64,000 nt of DNA from Lysobacter sp. 5GHs7-4. GTDB taxonomy: Bacteria > Pseudomonadota > Gammaproteobacteria > Xanthomonadales > Xanthomonadaceae. The notes below the pieces were generated by a model. That model was not told the origin of the DNA. It searched no databases and was given only the letters and a program-made list of their open reading frames with translations. The position numbers and the translations under genes are program-made. Shown one piece after another: positions 17,538-26,050 of this stretch. Position 1 is the first letter of the stretch. Every line of letters begins with the position of its first letter. The stretch spans positions 3,676,001-3,740,000 of the forward strand of contig NZ_CP089924.1 in assembly GCF_021284765.1 (NCBI RefSeq), in the 5' to 3' direction.

Positions 17538-17966
17538 TCAGGCCAGCGCCGCTTCCAGGCTGATCGGCACCGCGCTCAGCGCCTTCGACACCGGACAGTT
17601 GGCCTTGGCGTCCTCGGCGATGGCCTGGAACTTGGCCGCATCGATGCCGGGCACCTCCGCGCTCACCTTGAGCCGGATCTGGGAAAAGCTGGGGCCGCCT
17701 TCCATCGACAGATCGACCTCGGCGCGGGTGTCCAGGCGCGCGGGCGGGTGACCGGCCTCGGTCAGCTTGGCCGACAGCGCCATGGTGAAGCAGCCCGCAT
17801 GCGCGGCCGCGATCAGCTCCTCCGGATTGGTGCCCTTCTCCTCGCCGAAGCGGGTATTGAAGGCGTAGCGCGTGTTCTCCAGCACGCCGCTCTGGGTGGC
17901 CAGACGGCCCTGGCCGCTCTTGAGGTCGCCTTCCCAATGCGCGGTGGCGTGACGCGAAATGCCCAT
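17538..17966 (-). CDS. osmC: OsmC-family peroxide reductase
   Basis: This 142-residue protein has the two redox cysteines of OsmC: Cys59 in [15 protein letters not shown] and Cys124 in [13 protein letters not shown]. It also has the N-terminal [11 protein letters not shown] and the [10 protein letters not shown] signature. OsmC proteins reduce organic hydroperoxides with dihydrolipoamide or thioredoxin-type donors in the cytoplasm and are often induced by stress. I chose the ATG at 17966 because GGAG lies 7 nt upstream and OsmC proteins start here. The alpha/beta hydrolase gene follows 33 bp downstream. Confidence 0.9.
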   Translation of the reverse strand: MGISRHATAHWEGDLKSGQGRLATQSGVLENTRYAFNTRFGEEKGTNPEELIAAAHAGCFTMALSAKLTEAGHPPARLDTRAEVDLSMEGGPSFSQIRLKVSAEVPGIDAAKFQAIAEDAKANCPVSKALSAVPISLEAALA

Positions 17967-18035
17967 GGCCTGACTCCGGTGGATGAGGGGCGGCCAGGGT
18001 AACCGTGAGGGTGTTAGTTCCGTATTGCGGTTGCA

Positions 18036-18191
18036 AAGCAAATCCCCCCTAGCCCCCCTTTTTCAAAGGGAGGAACTGCATGCGTTTTCCGAGTGAGGCG
18101 GCCGGTCTTGCCTCTCGCGAAGCGCCGCCCCCCTCGCAAAGGGCCGGTCTTCCCCCTTTGAAAAAGGGGGATTGAGGGGGATTTGCTTCTA
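18036..18191. repeat. Inverted-repeat element, AAGCAAATCCCCCC family, copy 1
   Basis: The left arm (AAGCAAATCCCCCCTAGCCC then CCCTTTTTCAAAGGG) and the right arm (CCCTTTGAAAAAGGGGGATT then GAGGGGGATTTGCTT) are near-perfect reverse complements of about 36 bp flanking about 85 bp. A second copy with the same outer arms and an unrelated centre lies at 61889-62055. This has the form of a non-coding MITE or REPIN. The rest of the gap to 18374 holds nothing I can assign. Confidence 0.8.
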
Positions 18192-18374
18192 CGACCCATG
18201 TTGCAACGCAACCCAACCCGGGCTTGACCCGCCCCCGCGCCTGCGGGAGTCTTGATTCCCGGCCCCCCGAACGCCGGCACCCGCCATGACCGCCCGCCGA
18301 GCGCTCCACGCTCGGGCGCGCAGCGCGGACAGCCATGACGGCCTTCCCACCCTCACCCAGGGAGAAGTCCGCTC

Positions 18375-20435
18375 ATGTCCTACAGCACAGCATCCATCCG
18401 CAACGTGGCCCTGGCAGGCCACCCCGGCGCCGGCAAAACCACGCTCTTCGAAGCCCTGCTGCAAGCCGGCGGCGCACTCCAGACGGCAGGTAGCATCGAA
18501 CGCGGCAGCACCGTCTCCGACTTCGATCCGATCGAGAAGCAGCGCGGCCATTCGCTGGACGCCGCCATCGCCAGCACCGATCACGCAGGCATCCACGTCA
18601 ACCTGATCGACACCCCCGGCTATCCCGACTTCCGCGGCCCGACCCTGTCGGCGCTGGCGGCGGTGGAAACGGTGGCGATCGTGGTCGACGCCGACACCGG
18701 CGTGGAATACGGCACGCGCCGGATGATGGAACACGCCAAGGCGCGCAACCTCTGCCGCGTGCTGGTGGTCAACAAGATCGACCACGAGGGCGCCAACGCC
18801 GCGCGCGTGCTCGACGACCTGCGCGAGAGCTTCGGCCCCGAATGCCTGCCGCTGAACCTGCCCGCCGACGGCGGTCAGCGCATCGTCGACTGCTACGCCG
18901 CGGCCGCGGCCGGCAGCGCCGAGGCCAGCGACCTGGGCGCGGTCGGCGACTGGCACCAGAAGATCATCGACCAGGTCGTGGAGATCAACGAAACGGTGAT
19001 GGAGCATTACCTGGACCTGGGCGAAAGCGGCCTGTCCGGCACCGAACTGCACGACGCCTTCGAACAATGCCTGCGCGAAGGCCACCTGGTACCGGTGCTG
19101 TTCTGCTCGGCGCGCAGCGGGGTCGGCGTCAAGGAACTGCTGGACGCGGCCGAGGCGCTGTTTCCGCACCCGGGCGAGGCCAATCCGCCGCCGTTCGTGA
19201 AAGGCACGGGCGACGATGCGCAGCCGATCGTGGCCACGCCCGACCCCAACGCGCACGTGATCGCCGACGTGTTCAAGATCGTCAACGATCCCTTCGTCGG
19301 CAAGCTCGGCGTGTTCCGCGTCTATCAGGGCACGCTCAAGCGCGACACGCAGCTGTTCGTCGACGACGGCAAGAAGCCGTTCAAGGTCGGCCACCTGTTC
19401 AAGCTCAAGGGCAAGGACCACGTCGAGATCGATCAGGCCATCCCCGGCGACATCGCGGCGGTGGCGAAAGTCGACGAGCTGCATTTCGACGCGGTGCTGC
19501 ACGACAGCCACGACGAGGACCAGATCCACCTGGCGCCGCTGAACTTCCCCAAGCCCATGTTCGGCCTGGCGGTGGAGGCGGCCAGCAAGGGCCAGGAGCA
19601 GAAGCTGTCGACCTCGCTGCACAAGCTGTCCGAGGAGGATCCCTGCTTCCACGTCGAGCACGAAACCGAGACCAACGAGACCGTGATCCGCGGCCTGTCC
19701 GACCTGCACCTGCGCATCAACATCGACCGTCTCAAAGACAAGTACGGGGTCGAGGTGAAGGCGCGGCCGCCGCGCATCGCCTACCGCGAAACCGTGAGCG
19801 GCAAGGCCGAGGGCCACCACCGCCACAAGAAGCAGACCGGCGGCGCGGGCCAGTTCGGCGAGGTGTTCCTGCGCGTGGAGCCGCTGCCGCGCGGCGGCGG
19901 CTTCGAGTTCGTCGACGAGGTCAAGGGCGGCACCATCCCAGGCCAGTTCCTGCCGGCGGTGGAAAAAGGCGTGCGCCAGGTGCTGCACCAGGGCGCGCTG
20001 GCCGGGTATCCGATGCAGGACGTGCGCGTGATCGTCTACGACGGCAAGCATCATCCGGTCGACAGCAAGGAGGTCGCGTTCGTGGCCGCCGGCAAGAAGG
20101 CGTTCCTGGATGCGATCGGCAAGGCGCGGCCGCAGGTGCTGGAGCCCATCGTCGACCTGGAGGTCAACGCGCCCGAGCAGCACATGGGCGACATCAGCGG
20201 CGGCCTGGCCAGCAAGCGCGCGCGCATCAACGGCACCGACGCCGCGCGCGGCAACGAGATCGTCGTCAAGGCGCAGGTGCCGCTGTCGGAACTGGAGGGC
20301 TATGCGGCCGAGCTGAAATCGGTGACCGCCGGGCGCGGACGCTACTCGCTGGACTTCAGCCACTACGAGCCGGTGCCGGCGACGGTGCAGCAGAAGCTGG
20401 TCGACGCCTTCAAGCCCAGGGCCGAGGAGGACTGA
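18375..20435 (+). CDS. Elongation factor G-like GTPase (EF-G paralogue)
   Basis: This 686-residue cytoplasmic translational GTPase has all EF-G domains. G1 is GHPGAGKTT (15-23), G3 is DTPGYPDF (79-86) and G4 is NKID (133-136). The domain IV loop GHHRHKKQTGGAGQFGEVFL (about 478-497) and the C-terminal EGYAAELKSVTAGRGRYSLDF also match. Switch I reads VSDFDPIEKQRGHSLDAAI instead of the canonical RGITI, as in the EF-G-like (FusA2) branch. It stands alone, away from rpsL-rpsG-tuf, which also argues that it is the paralogue and not the main elongation factor. Its role (alternative translocation, recycling or stress) is not fixed by sequence. Confidence 0.88.
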   Translation: MSYSTASIRNVALAGHPGAGKTTLFEALLQAGGALQTAGSIERGSTVSDFDPIEKQRGHSLDAAIASTDHAGIHVNLIDTPGYPDFRGPTLSALAAVETVAIVVDADTGVEYGTRRMMEHAKARNLCRVLVVNKIDHEGANAARVLDDLRESFGPECLPLNLPADGGQRIVDCYAAAAAGSAEASDLGAVGDWHQKIIDQVVEINETVMEHYLDLGESGLSGTELHDAFEQCLREGHLVPVLFCSARSGVGVKELLDAAEALFPHPGEANPPPFVKGTGDDAQPIVATPDPNAHVIADVFKIVNDPFVGKLGVFRVYQGTLKRDTQLFVDDGKKPFKVGHLFKLKGKDHVEIDQAIPGDIAAVAKVDELHFDAVLHDSHDEDQIHLAPLNFPKPMFGLAVEAASKGQEQKLSTSLHKLSEEDPCFHVEHETETNETVIRGLSDLHLRINIDRLKDKYGVEVKARPPRIAYRETVSGKAEGHHRHKKQTGGAGQFGEVFLRVEPLPRGGGFEFVDEVKGGTIPGQFLPAVEKGVRQVLHQGALAGYPMQDVRVIVYDGKHHPVDSKEVAFVAAGKKAFLDAIGKARPQVLEPIVDLEVNAPEQHMGDISGGLASKRARINGTDAARGNEIVVKAQVPLSELEGYAAELKSVTAGRGRYSLDFSHYEPVPATVQQKLVDAFKPRAEED

Positions 20436-20443
20436 GCGCACGG

Positions 20444-20471
20444 CCGCCTCCGCGCGCTGGCGCGGAGGCGG
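20444..20471 (+). terminator. Strong hairpin after the EF-G-like gene
   Basis: CCGCCTCCGCGC-GCTG-GCGCGGAGGCGG is a perfect 12-bp stem with a 4-nt loop, 9 bp after the stop codon. No T-run follows. It may end transcription weakly or protect the 3' end. Confidence 0.5.
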
Positions 20472-20540
20472 GGCGGTGTCACAATCGGCGCTGGCCGGCG
20501 CGCGTGCCCGCGCCGCGCCCTCCCCCTTCCGAGTCCGTGC

Positions 20541-21794
20541 ATGAAGCCAGCCACCCCCGACAACGCCGTCGATCCGCAGTTCGAAAAGGCCCTGGACACG
20601 GCCACGTCGGTAAGCGCGCACCCGCTCGAGGCCGCCGCCGTCCTGATCTTGGTGGCCGGCGCGCTGCTGCTGGCCCACTACGTCAAGTTGCGCTTGCGCC
20701 CGCGCCTGAGCGCGCGTCCGCGCACGCGCATCGTGTTCGATTATCTGTTCACGCCGTTGCTGGCGCTGCTGATGCTGGTGACGGTGTCCGCGTTCGATCC
20801 GTTCGGCGAGTTCGGCCGCGCCGCGTTGTCGGTGGTGGCCTTGGCGATGGCGCTGTTCGTGCTGTTCCGGCTGCTGGGCGTGCTGGTGGAGCTGTTGTTC
20901 CGGCCGACGGCGTTGCTGAAGGTGCTGATGCGCGTGGCCACGGTCCTGGCCTGGGCCATGAGTTTGCTGGCGCTGTTCGGCGAACGCTACGCGATGATCG
21001 GCAAGCTGTTCGAGGCCAAGCTCAGCGTCGGCCAGATCAGCCTCAGCACCGAGGACGCGTTGAGCGGCCTGATCGCCGGCGTGGTGATCGTGATCGTCTC
21101 GTACTGGGCCACGCGCACGCTGGACAAGACCATCCAGCGCAGCCCGCACCTGGCGCCGAACCATGTGCTGGCGCTGTCGCGCATCGCCGGCGTGCTGGTG
21201 TGGCTGGTGGCGCTGATCCTGATCTTCAGCGCCAGCGGCATCAACCTGGCCGCGCTGGCGGCGTTCGGCGGCGCGCTCGGCATCGGCTTGGGCCTGGGCC
21301 TGCAGAAGCTTGCGGCCAGTTACGTGAGCGGACTGATCGTGCTGTTCGAGCAATCGGTGCGGGTGGGCGACAGCGTCTCGGTGGGCGGCGTGCTGGGCCG
21401 GGTCACGCGCATGACCGTGCGCTACACCATGATCCGCACCCGCGACGGGCTGGAGGCCATCGTCCCCAACGACACCCTGACCGGCAACACCATCCTCAAC
21501 CAGTCCTGGTCGGACCGGAACGTGCGCCTGACCGCCAGCGTGGTGGTCAAGGGCGCCACCGACACCGTGGCCGCGCGCACCATCTTCCTGCGGGCGGTCG
21601 CCGGGCAGTCGCGCGTGCTGCGCACGCCGGAACCCGGCGTGTACGTCAGCGCCATCACCGACAAGGGCATCGTGCTGGAAGCGCAGCTGTGGATCGCCGA
21701 TGCCGAAAACGGCCAGCACGCGCTGCTGTCGGACATCTACGACGCCACCCTGGCCGAGTACCGCGTCCAGGGCATCGAACTGGCCGCGCCCTAG
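20541..21794 (+). CDS. Small-conductance mechanosensitive (MscS-family) channel
   Basis: This 417-residue inner-membrane protein is predicted to have about five hydrophobic helices. The first lies near residues 28-47 and others near 65-85, 93-120, 175-195 and 210-235. The MscS pore helix and beta domain follow: AALAAFGGALGIGLGLGLQ (Gly/Ala-rich pore lining, about 236-254), then LIVLFEQSVRVGDSV (about 263-277) and GLEAIVPNDTLTGNTILNQS. The C-terminal vestibule continues to the end. It protects against hypo-osmotic shock by opening on membrane tension. It is longer than E. coli MscS at the N-terminus, as in many YbdG/YnaI-type members. It is single, 105 bp after the EF-G-like gene. Confidence 0.87.
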   Translation: MKPATPDNAVDPQFEKALDTATSVSAHPLEAAAVLILVAGALLLAHYVKLRLRPRLSARPRTRIVFDYLFTPLLALLMLVTVSAFDPFGEFGRAALSVVALAMALFVLFRLLGVLVELLFRPTALLKVLMRVATVLAWAMSLLALFGERYAMIGKLFEAKLSVGQISLSTEDALSGLIAGVVIVIVSYWATRTLDKTIQRSPHLAPNHVLALSRIAGVLVWLVALILIFSASGINLAALAAFGGALGIGLGLGLQKLAASYVSGLIVLFEQSVRVGDSVSVGGVLGRVTRMTVRYTMIRTRDGLEAIVPNDTLTGNTILNQSWSDRNVRLTASVVVKGATDTVAARTIFLRAVAGQSRVLRTPEPGVYVSAITDKGIVLEAQLWIADAENGQHALLSDIYDATLAEYRVQGIELAAP

Positions 21795-21833
21795 CGCCGC
21801 GCGCACGCATCATCGCGGGAGTAGGATGGGGCC

Positions 21834-22223
21834 GTGACCGACACCACCATCCCGCGCTTCTTCTGGACCTTCCCGATGCGGCTGGTGCGCGAGGCGCGCC
21901 TGGACGAGGCGCTGGCGGACGACGGCCGGCTGCGGATCCTGTTCCTGTGGGGCAAGGACTGCCCGAACTGCGACGTCGCCAAGGGCCAGATCCTGCTGAC
22001 GCCCGAACGCTTCCGCTGGGACGACGTGGAGTGGCTGCACGACAACGTCTACGAAGACCCGCGCATGGGCACGCGCTTCGGCCTGCACGGCATCCCGGCG
22101 TTCCTGGTGTTCCGCGGCGCCAAGAAGCTGGGGCGCATCGGTCAGTGGCCGGGCCCGGATGCGTTCGTGGCGACCATCGAGAAGCTGCGCGCACCCGAAG
22201 CGCACACCGCCGCTTTGGGGTAG
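21834..22223 (+). CDS. Thioredoxin-fold protein with CPNC motif
   Basis: This 129-residue cytoplasmic protein has a thioredoxin core: LRILFLWGKDCPNCDVAKGQ (33-52) with redox cysteines 43 and 46, the cis-proline region GLHGIPAFLVFRGAKKL (about 83-99), and GQWPGPDAFVATIEKL at the end. The CPNC motif differs from CGPC of thioredoxin and resembles thiol-reductase-like families. The start is a GTG at 21834, with purine-rich GGGAGTAGGATGGGG just before. No partner is evident; it follows the MscS gene by 39 bp on the same strand. Confidence 0.75.
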   Translation: MTDTTIPRFFWTFPMRLVREARLDEALADDGRLRILFLWGKDCPNCDVAKGQILLTPERFRWDDVEWLHDNVYEDPRMGTRFGLHGIPAFLVFRGAKKLGRIGQWPGPDAFVATIEKLRAPEAHTAALG

Positions 22224-22262
22224 GAGCGGCGTAAGCCGCGACCGTGAATCCCGCACGCGATC
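22221..22262. repeat. Half copy of the GGAGCGGCG palindrome family
   Basis: GTAGGAGCGGCGTAAGCCGC followed by GACCGTGAATCC matches one arm of the inverted repeat at 33161-33247. It begins at the stop codon of the thioredoxin-like gene. Confidence 0.55.
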
Positions 22263-22425
22263 GGCTTGCCGCCGGCCTGCGCCGCCCCGATCGCGCCTCA
22301 CGCCGCGCCTACCCCTAGGCACCGCGGTTCGCGCAACGCTGATTTCCGCGCGCCGACGACGCGGCGCACTTGGCGCCCCCGCAGCCGCGGCGCACACTGC
22401 GATACCCCACCCCACCGACGCCGCC

Positions 22426-23052
22426 ATGTTCGACACCGCCACCCTCGCCGCCTTTCTGGTCGCCGCCGTCGTGCTGGTGCTGATTCCGGGCCAGGGCACG
22501 GCCTGGATCGTGACCCAGGCCGCGGCCGGAGGCACCGCGCGCGGGGTGCGCGCCGCGTTCGGCCTGGAAACCGCCACCCTGATCCACGCCCTGGCCGCCG
22601 GCCTGGGTTTGTCGGCGCTGCTGGCGACCTCGGCGATGGCCTTCGAAGTGCTCAAGTACGCCGGCGCCGCCTACCTGATCTGGCTGGGCATCAAGGCCTG
22701 GCGCAGCCCGGACGAAGCCGCGCCGGCCGCGGCCGACGCGCCGGTCGCGAGCACGCGCAGCATTTACCTGCGCTCGGTGCTCACCGGCGTGCTCAACCCC
22801 AAGGTCGCGCTGTTCTTCCTGGCCTTCCTGCCGCAGTTCGTGCATCCCGAACGCGGCTATGTGTGGCTGCAGTTCATGGTGCTGGGCGCGCTGCTGTCGG
22901 TGATCGGCTTCAGCCACAGCCTGATGCTGAGCGTCGCGGTCGGCCGCCTCGGCCGGCGTTTCTCGACCGGAGCCGGCCGCTGGAAGCAGCGCATCACCGG
23001 CAGCGTGTTCATCGCCCTGGGCCTGCGCCTGGCGGTGCAGCAGCGCGGCTGA
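22426..23052 (+). CDS. LysE/RhtB-family amino-acid exporter
   Basis: This 208-residue inner-membrane protein of the LysE superfamily has about six hydrophobic segments. The N-terminal signature VLVLIPGQGTAWIVTQAAAG (about 16-35) corresponds to the family PGP motif. LKYAGAAYLIWLGIKAWRS (about 77-95) and TGVLNPKVALFFLAFLPQFV (about 118-137) are diagnostic of RhtB-like transporters. They export amino acids or homoserine lactones by proton antiport; the substrate here is unknown. The family start fits the ATG at 22426. Confidence 0.85.
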   Translation: MFDTATLAAFLVAAVVLVLIPGQGTAWIVTQAAAGGTARGVRAAFGLETATLIHALAAGLGLSALLATSAMAFEVLKYAGAAYLIWLGIKAWRSPDEAAPAAADAPVASTRSIYLRSVLTGVLNPKVALFFLAFLPQFVHPERGYVWLQFMVLGALLSVIGFSHSLMLSVAVGRLGRRFSTGAGRWKQRITGSVFIALGLRLAVQQRG

Positions 23053-23162
23053 GACCCGCGCCCGAGGTGAACCGCCGCCGCGCCGCGTTCGCGCGGCCGC
23101 TTGAAGCCCGCTGCCCGCGCCCTCAGGTCGTCAGTCACGACCTCATCCACGGAGTTGCGCGC

Positions 23163-23879
23163 ATGAAGACCCAGGGCTTGCTCGACCAGTTGCTGAAGAC
23201 CGCTCAGAACAGCCTGGGCGGTGGCGGCGGACTCGAGGGCCTGCTGGGCGGCGGCAAGCCGCCGGCGCGCTACGAAGAGAAGAAAGAGGAAAAGCGCGGC
23301 TTGCTCAACGCCGACTTCGGCAAGGGCGCGCTGGCCGGCGGCGCGCTGGGCCTGCTGCTGGGCAACAAGAAGATGCGCAAGATGGGCGGCAAGCTCGCCC
23401 TGTACGGCGGTGTCGCCGCCGTCGGCGTGCTCGCCTACAAGGCCTACGGCGCGTACCGCAAGCAGCAGGGCGGCAGCGCCGTCGAGCCGCAGACGGTCGA
23501 CCGCCTGCCGCCGCCGCAGGCCGAGCTGCACAGCCAGGCCATCCTCAAGGCCCTGGTCGCCGCGGCCAAGGCCGACGGCCATATCGACGAGCGCGAGCGC
23601 GAAGTGATCGAAGGCGAGTTCACCCGCATCGACAACGACCCGACCCTGCGCCAGTGGCTGCACGCCGAACTGGAAAAACCGCTGGACCCGGCCGAGGTCG
23701 CGCGCGCGGCGAGCACGCCGGAAATGGCGTCGGAAATGTACCTGGCCAGCCTGCTGGCCGCCGACGAACAGAGCTTCATGGAACGCGCCTACCTGGACGA
23801 GCTGGCGCGTCAGCTCAAGATCGACGACGCCCTCAAGGCGCAACTGGAAGCGCAATTGAAGGACGCCCGCGGGGGCTGA
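23163..23879 (+). CDS. DUF533 (YebE/TerB-like) membrane-associated protein
   Basis: This 238-residue protein opens with MKTQGLLDQLLKTAQNSLGG and a Gly-rich stretch. A glycine/alanine hydrophobic segment follows (ALAGGALGLLLGNKK, then GGKLALYGGVAAVGVLAYKA, about 55-95). The C-terminal all-helical TerB-like domain (about 125-238) has AILKALVAAAKADGHIDERE and LASLLAADEQSFMERAYLDE. This is the DUF533/YebE architecture, an inner-membrane-associated family seen in envelope-stress regulons. The acidic TerB-like pocket may bind metal. Start at the ATG 23163; the longer upstream frame has no homology. Confidence 0.82.
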   Translation: MKTQGLLDQLLKTAQNSLGGGGGLEGLLGGGKPPARYEEKKEEKRGLLNADFGKGALAGGALGLLLGNKKMRKMGGKLALYGGVAAVGVLAYKAYGAYRKQQGGSAVEPQTVDRLPPPQAELHSQAILKALVAAAKADGHIDEREREVIEGEFTRIDNDPTLRQWLHAELEKPLDPAEVARAASTPEMASEMYLASLLAADEQSFMERAYLDELARQLKIDDALKAQLEAQLKDARGG

Positions 23880-23900
23880 GCCCGGCCAGCAGTCGCCACC

Positions 23901-23936
23901 CTCACCCCAACCCCTCTCCCGCATGCGGGAGAGGGG
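23901..23936. repeat. Dispersed palindrome, CTCACCCC family, copy 2
   Basis: CTCACCCCAACCCCTCTCCC leads into a perfect 26-bp palindrome at 23911-23936 (CCCCTCTCCCGC and GCGGGAGAGGGG around AT). It sits 31 bp beyond the DUF533 stop and could act as a bidirectional terminator. Related copies are at 5431 and 36301. Confidence 0.7.
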
Positions 23937-24010
23937 CTTAAAAGGTTCCCGCCTGTGTCGCCGTTCATCCGCTCCGGGTATCGTGCGTGCATCGCCCACG
24001 GAAGCCGCCG

Positions 24011-24586
24011 ATGTCCGCCCGACCGCGCCTACGCTCCACCCTGCTGCGCTCCCTGCTGCTGGCCGCCGCGCTGCTGACGCTGGCGGCCTGCTCCACCCTC
24101 AACGCGGTCAACGCCTACCTCGGCAACGACGTCGCGTTCACCGCGCCGCAACTGCAGCAATCGCTGAACCGCAACTTCCCCAAGCGCTACGAAAAACTCG
24201 GCGGCCTGGTCGCGGTGACCCTGATGAATCCGCGCCTGACTATCCCCGACGACGGCGACCGCCTGCGTCTGGATTTCGACATCGCCTTGGCCGCCCTGGG
24301 CAGCCGCCCGTCGGGCCGTTTCACCCTGACCAGCGCGCTGCGCTACGACGCCGCCAGCCAGGGCCTGCACCTGCGCGATCCGCGCATCGACTACGTCGAC
24401 GTGCCGCAACTGGGCGGGGTGATGACCGGCGCCTCGCGCGAATTGCTCAACGCCTGGCTCAGCGACTACGCGAACCAGGAACCCGTCTACCGCTTCGACA
24501 ACAGCCTGCTCGACAAACTGGGTTCGCGCCGCATCGGCAGCACCCAGATCGAACACGGCCGCGTCGTCGTCCACCTCGACCGCTGA
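24011..24586 (+). CDS. DUF1439 (YceB-like) lipoprotein
   Basis: This 191-residue lipoprotein has a signal with lipobox LLTLAACST (Cys near residue 25). The mature protein, with LTAPQLQQSLNRNFPK-like features (FTAPQLQQSLNRNFPKRYEK) and long amphipathic beta-strands (GLVAVTLMNPRLTIPDDGDR), fits the DUF1439/YceB family of TULIP-like lipid-binding lipoproteins. The Asp right after the cysteine that would favour inner-membrane retention is absent (CST), suggesting the outer membrane. I chose the ATG at 24011 over a GTG at 23987. The next gene starts one base after the stop, so they are co-transcribed. Confidence 0.8.
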   Translation: MSARPRLRSTLLRSLLLAAALLTLAACSTLNAVNAYLGNDVAFTAPQLQQSLNRNFPKRYEKLGGLVAVTLMNPRLTIPDDGDRLRLDFDIALAALGSRPSGRFTLTSALRYDAASQGLHLRDPRIDYVDVPQLGGVMTGASRELLNAWLSDYANQEPVYRFDNSLLDKLGSRRIGSTQIEHGRVVVHLDR

Positions 24587-24587
24587 C

Positions 24588-25298
24588 ATGCGCGCGCTCG
24601 CTTACGCCGGTTGCCTGCTCGCCGCCGCGCTCGCCCTGAGCGCCTGCGGCAAGGACGACGACCCCGACACCCGCGCCGCCAACGGCGAGCCCGGCGAACT
24701 GCTGCCGGCGCCGCAGGGCGTCAGCGGCGGCGTCACCGGCATGCCCACCCAGCCCGGACCGGGCCAGGTCGGACCGCCGGTGGCGACGGGCGGCCTGCCC
24801 GAAGAAGTCGTGCTGGACGAGAACGGCAACCCGATCCTGCCGGCCACGCCCGAGGACGGCACCCAGCCCGTGGCCGACGACGGCACGCCGCTGACCGAGG
24901 ACGGCACCCTGCCGCCCACCGACGAGCCCACGCCGCAGGACGCGGTGGCGGTGCTGCGCGACTACTACTCCGCCATCAACGGCCGCAGCTTCGCCCGCGC
25001 CTACGCACTGTGGTCTGACGGCGGGCGCGCCAGCGGCCAGACGCCGCAGCAGTTCGCCGACGGTTTCGCCGACACCACCGGCGTTTCGATCGAGATCCTG
25101 CCGCCGGGCCGCGTCGATGCCGCCGCCGGTTCGCGTTATCTGGAGGTGCCGGTGGCGCTGACCGCGAGCCAGCGCGACGGCAGTCAACGCAAGTACGTGG
25201 GCGCGTATGTGCTGCGCCGCGCCGTGGTCGATGGCGCCAGCGCGGAACAGCGCGCCTGGCGCATCGGCAGTGCCGACCTGAGGGAAGTGAAGCCATGA
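24588..25298 (+). CDS. Lipoprotein with Pro/Gly-rich linker and NTF2-like domain
   Basis: This 236-residue lipoprotein has a signal with lipobox LALSACGKD (Cys near residue 20). A disordered linker rich in Pro, Gly, Asp and Glu follows (about 25-120, including GPGQVGPPVATGG and DGTPLTEDGTLPPTDEP). The C-terminal domain (about 122-236) starts DAVAVLRDYYSAINGRSFAR then AYALWSDGG, the typical opening of an NTF2-like/SnoaL-like fold. No catalytic residues can be assigned. It overlaps the next lipoprotein gene by four bases (ATGA), so the three lipoproteins 24011-26035 form one operon. Function unknown. Confidence 0.72.
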   Translation: MRALAYAGCLLAAALALSACGKDDDPDTRAANGEPGELLPAPQGVSGGVTGMPTQPGPGQVGPPVATGGLPEEVVLDENGNPILPATPEDGTQPVADDGTPLTEDGTLPPTDEPTPQDAVAVLRDYYSAINGRSFARAYALWSDGGRASGQTPQQFADGFADTTGVSIEILPPGRVDAAAGSRYLEVPVALTASQRDGSQRKYVGAYVLRRAVVDGASAEQRAWRIGSADLREVKP

Positions 25299-26035
25299 AG
25301 CTACGCGCGCTGGTGTCGTCCTCGTTGATCGTGCTGGCGCTGGGCGCCTGCAAGCCCGCGGCGCCGGCCGCCGATGCGCCCGCGACGGCCGCCTCGACCG
25401 CGCCGCCCGCGGCGGTACCCGCGGCTGCGGCGCCCGTCGCGCCGCAGCCCGCCGCCGCACCGGCCACGACCGCGCTGGTCCTGCCCGGCGATTTCGCTCC
25501 CGACACCACGCCCGATCAATTGCGCCAGCGCTTCGGCGCCGCCAACGTGCGCTTGGGCAAGGTGCCCGGCGCCGAGGGCGAAGAGTTCCCCGGCGTGATC
25601 CTGTTCCCCGACGATCCGGCCAAACGCGCCTACCTGTATTTCCAGAACGAACAGACCCTGCAGGGCCTGTCGCTGGTGCGCGTGCTGGACCGCGAATCGA
25701 CCTGGACGCTGGACAACGGCGTGCGCATGGGCCTGCCGCTGGCCGAGCTGGTCGCGCTCAACGGCAAGCCGATTTCGTTCTACGGCCTGGAGTGGGACTA
25801 CGGCGGCACCATCGTCGACTACCACGGCGGCAAGCTCGATGCGCGCAAGGACGAACAGGTCGGCCGCAGCGCCAGCCTGGGCCTGCGCGACAACGGAGAC
25901 CAGGGCATTCCGAACGGCGCCACGCCGGTCGGCGAAGGCACCTATTCCAGTGCCGATCCCAAGTATCCCGAGCAGGGCAAGTGGATCGTGGTGTCGGAGC
26001 TGTCGGCCTCGTTCCCGGGCGAAGACGATCTGTAA
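25295..26035 (+). CDS. Lipoprotein of unknown function with Ala/Pro-rich linker
   Basis: This 246-residue lipoprotein has the signal MKLRALVSSSLIVLALGACK with Cys19. An Ala/Pro linker (about 20-65) leads into a globular domain of about 180 residues (LVLPGDFAPDTTPDQLRQRF, EFPGVILFPDDPAKRAYLYF, NGVRMGLPLAELVALNGKPI). The phrase NGVRMGLPLAELVALNGKP resembles domains that sense or tune envelope parameters, but I know no named family for it. It overlaps the upstream gene by four bases and is 15 bp before the PIN gene. Probably outer-membrane lipoprotein; function unknown. Confidence 0.7.
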   Translation: MKLRALVSSSLIVLALGACKPAAPAADAPATAASTAPPAAVPAAAAPVAPQPAAAPATTALVLPGDFAPDTTPDQLRQRFGAANVRLGKVPGAEGEEFPGVILFPDDPAKRAYLYFQNEQTLQGLSLVRVLDRESTWTLDNGVRMGLPLAELVALNGKPISFYGLEWDYGGTIVDYHGGKLDARKDEQVGRSASLGLRDNGDQGIPNGATPVGEGTYSSADPKYPEQGKWIVVSELSASFPGEDDL

Positions 26036-26050
26036 GCGGCGGTGCCCGCG

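Noticed and set aside
18189-21806. A 1205-codon open frame on the minus strand
   Set aside because: It is antisense to the EF-G-like and MscS genes, both with full motifs. It is a by-product of GC-rich codon use, with His/Gln/Arg-rich nonsense.
18842-22234. A 1130-codon plus-strand frame
   Set aside because: It is the out-of-frame shadow of three real genes and is packed with Arg, Gly and Ala.
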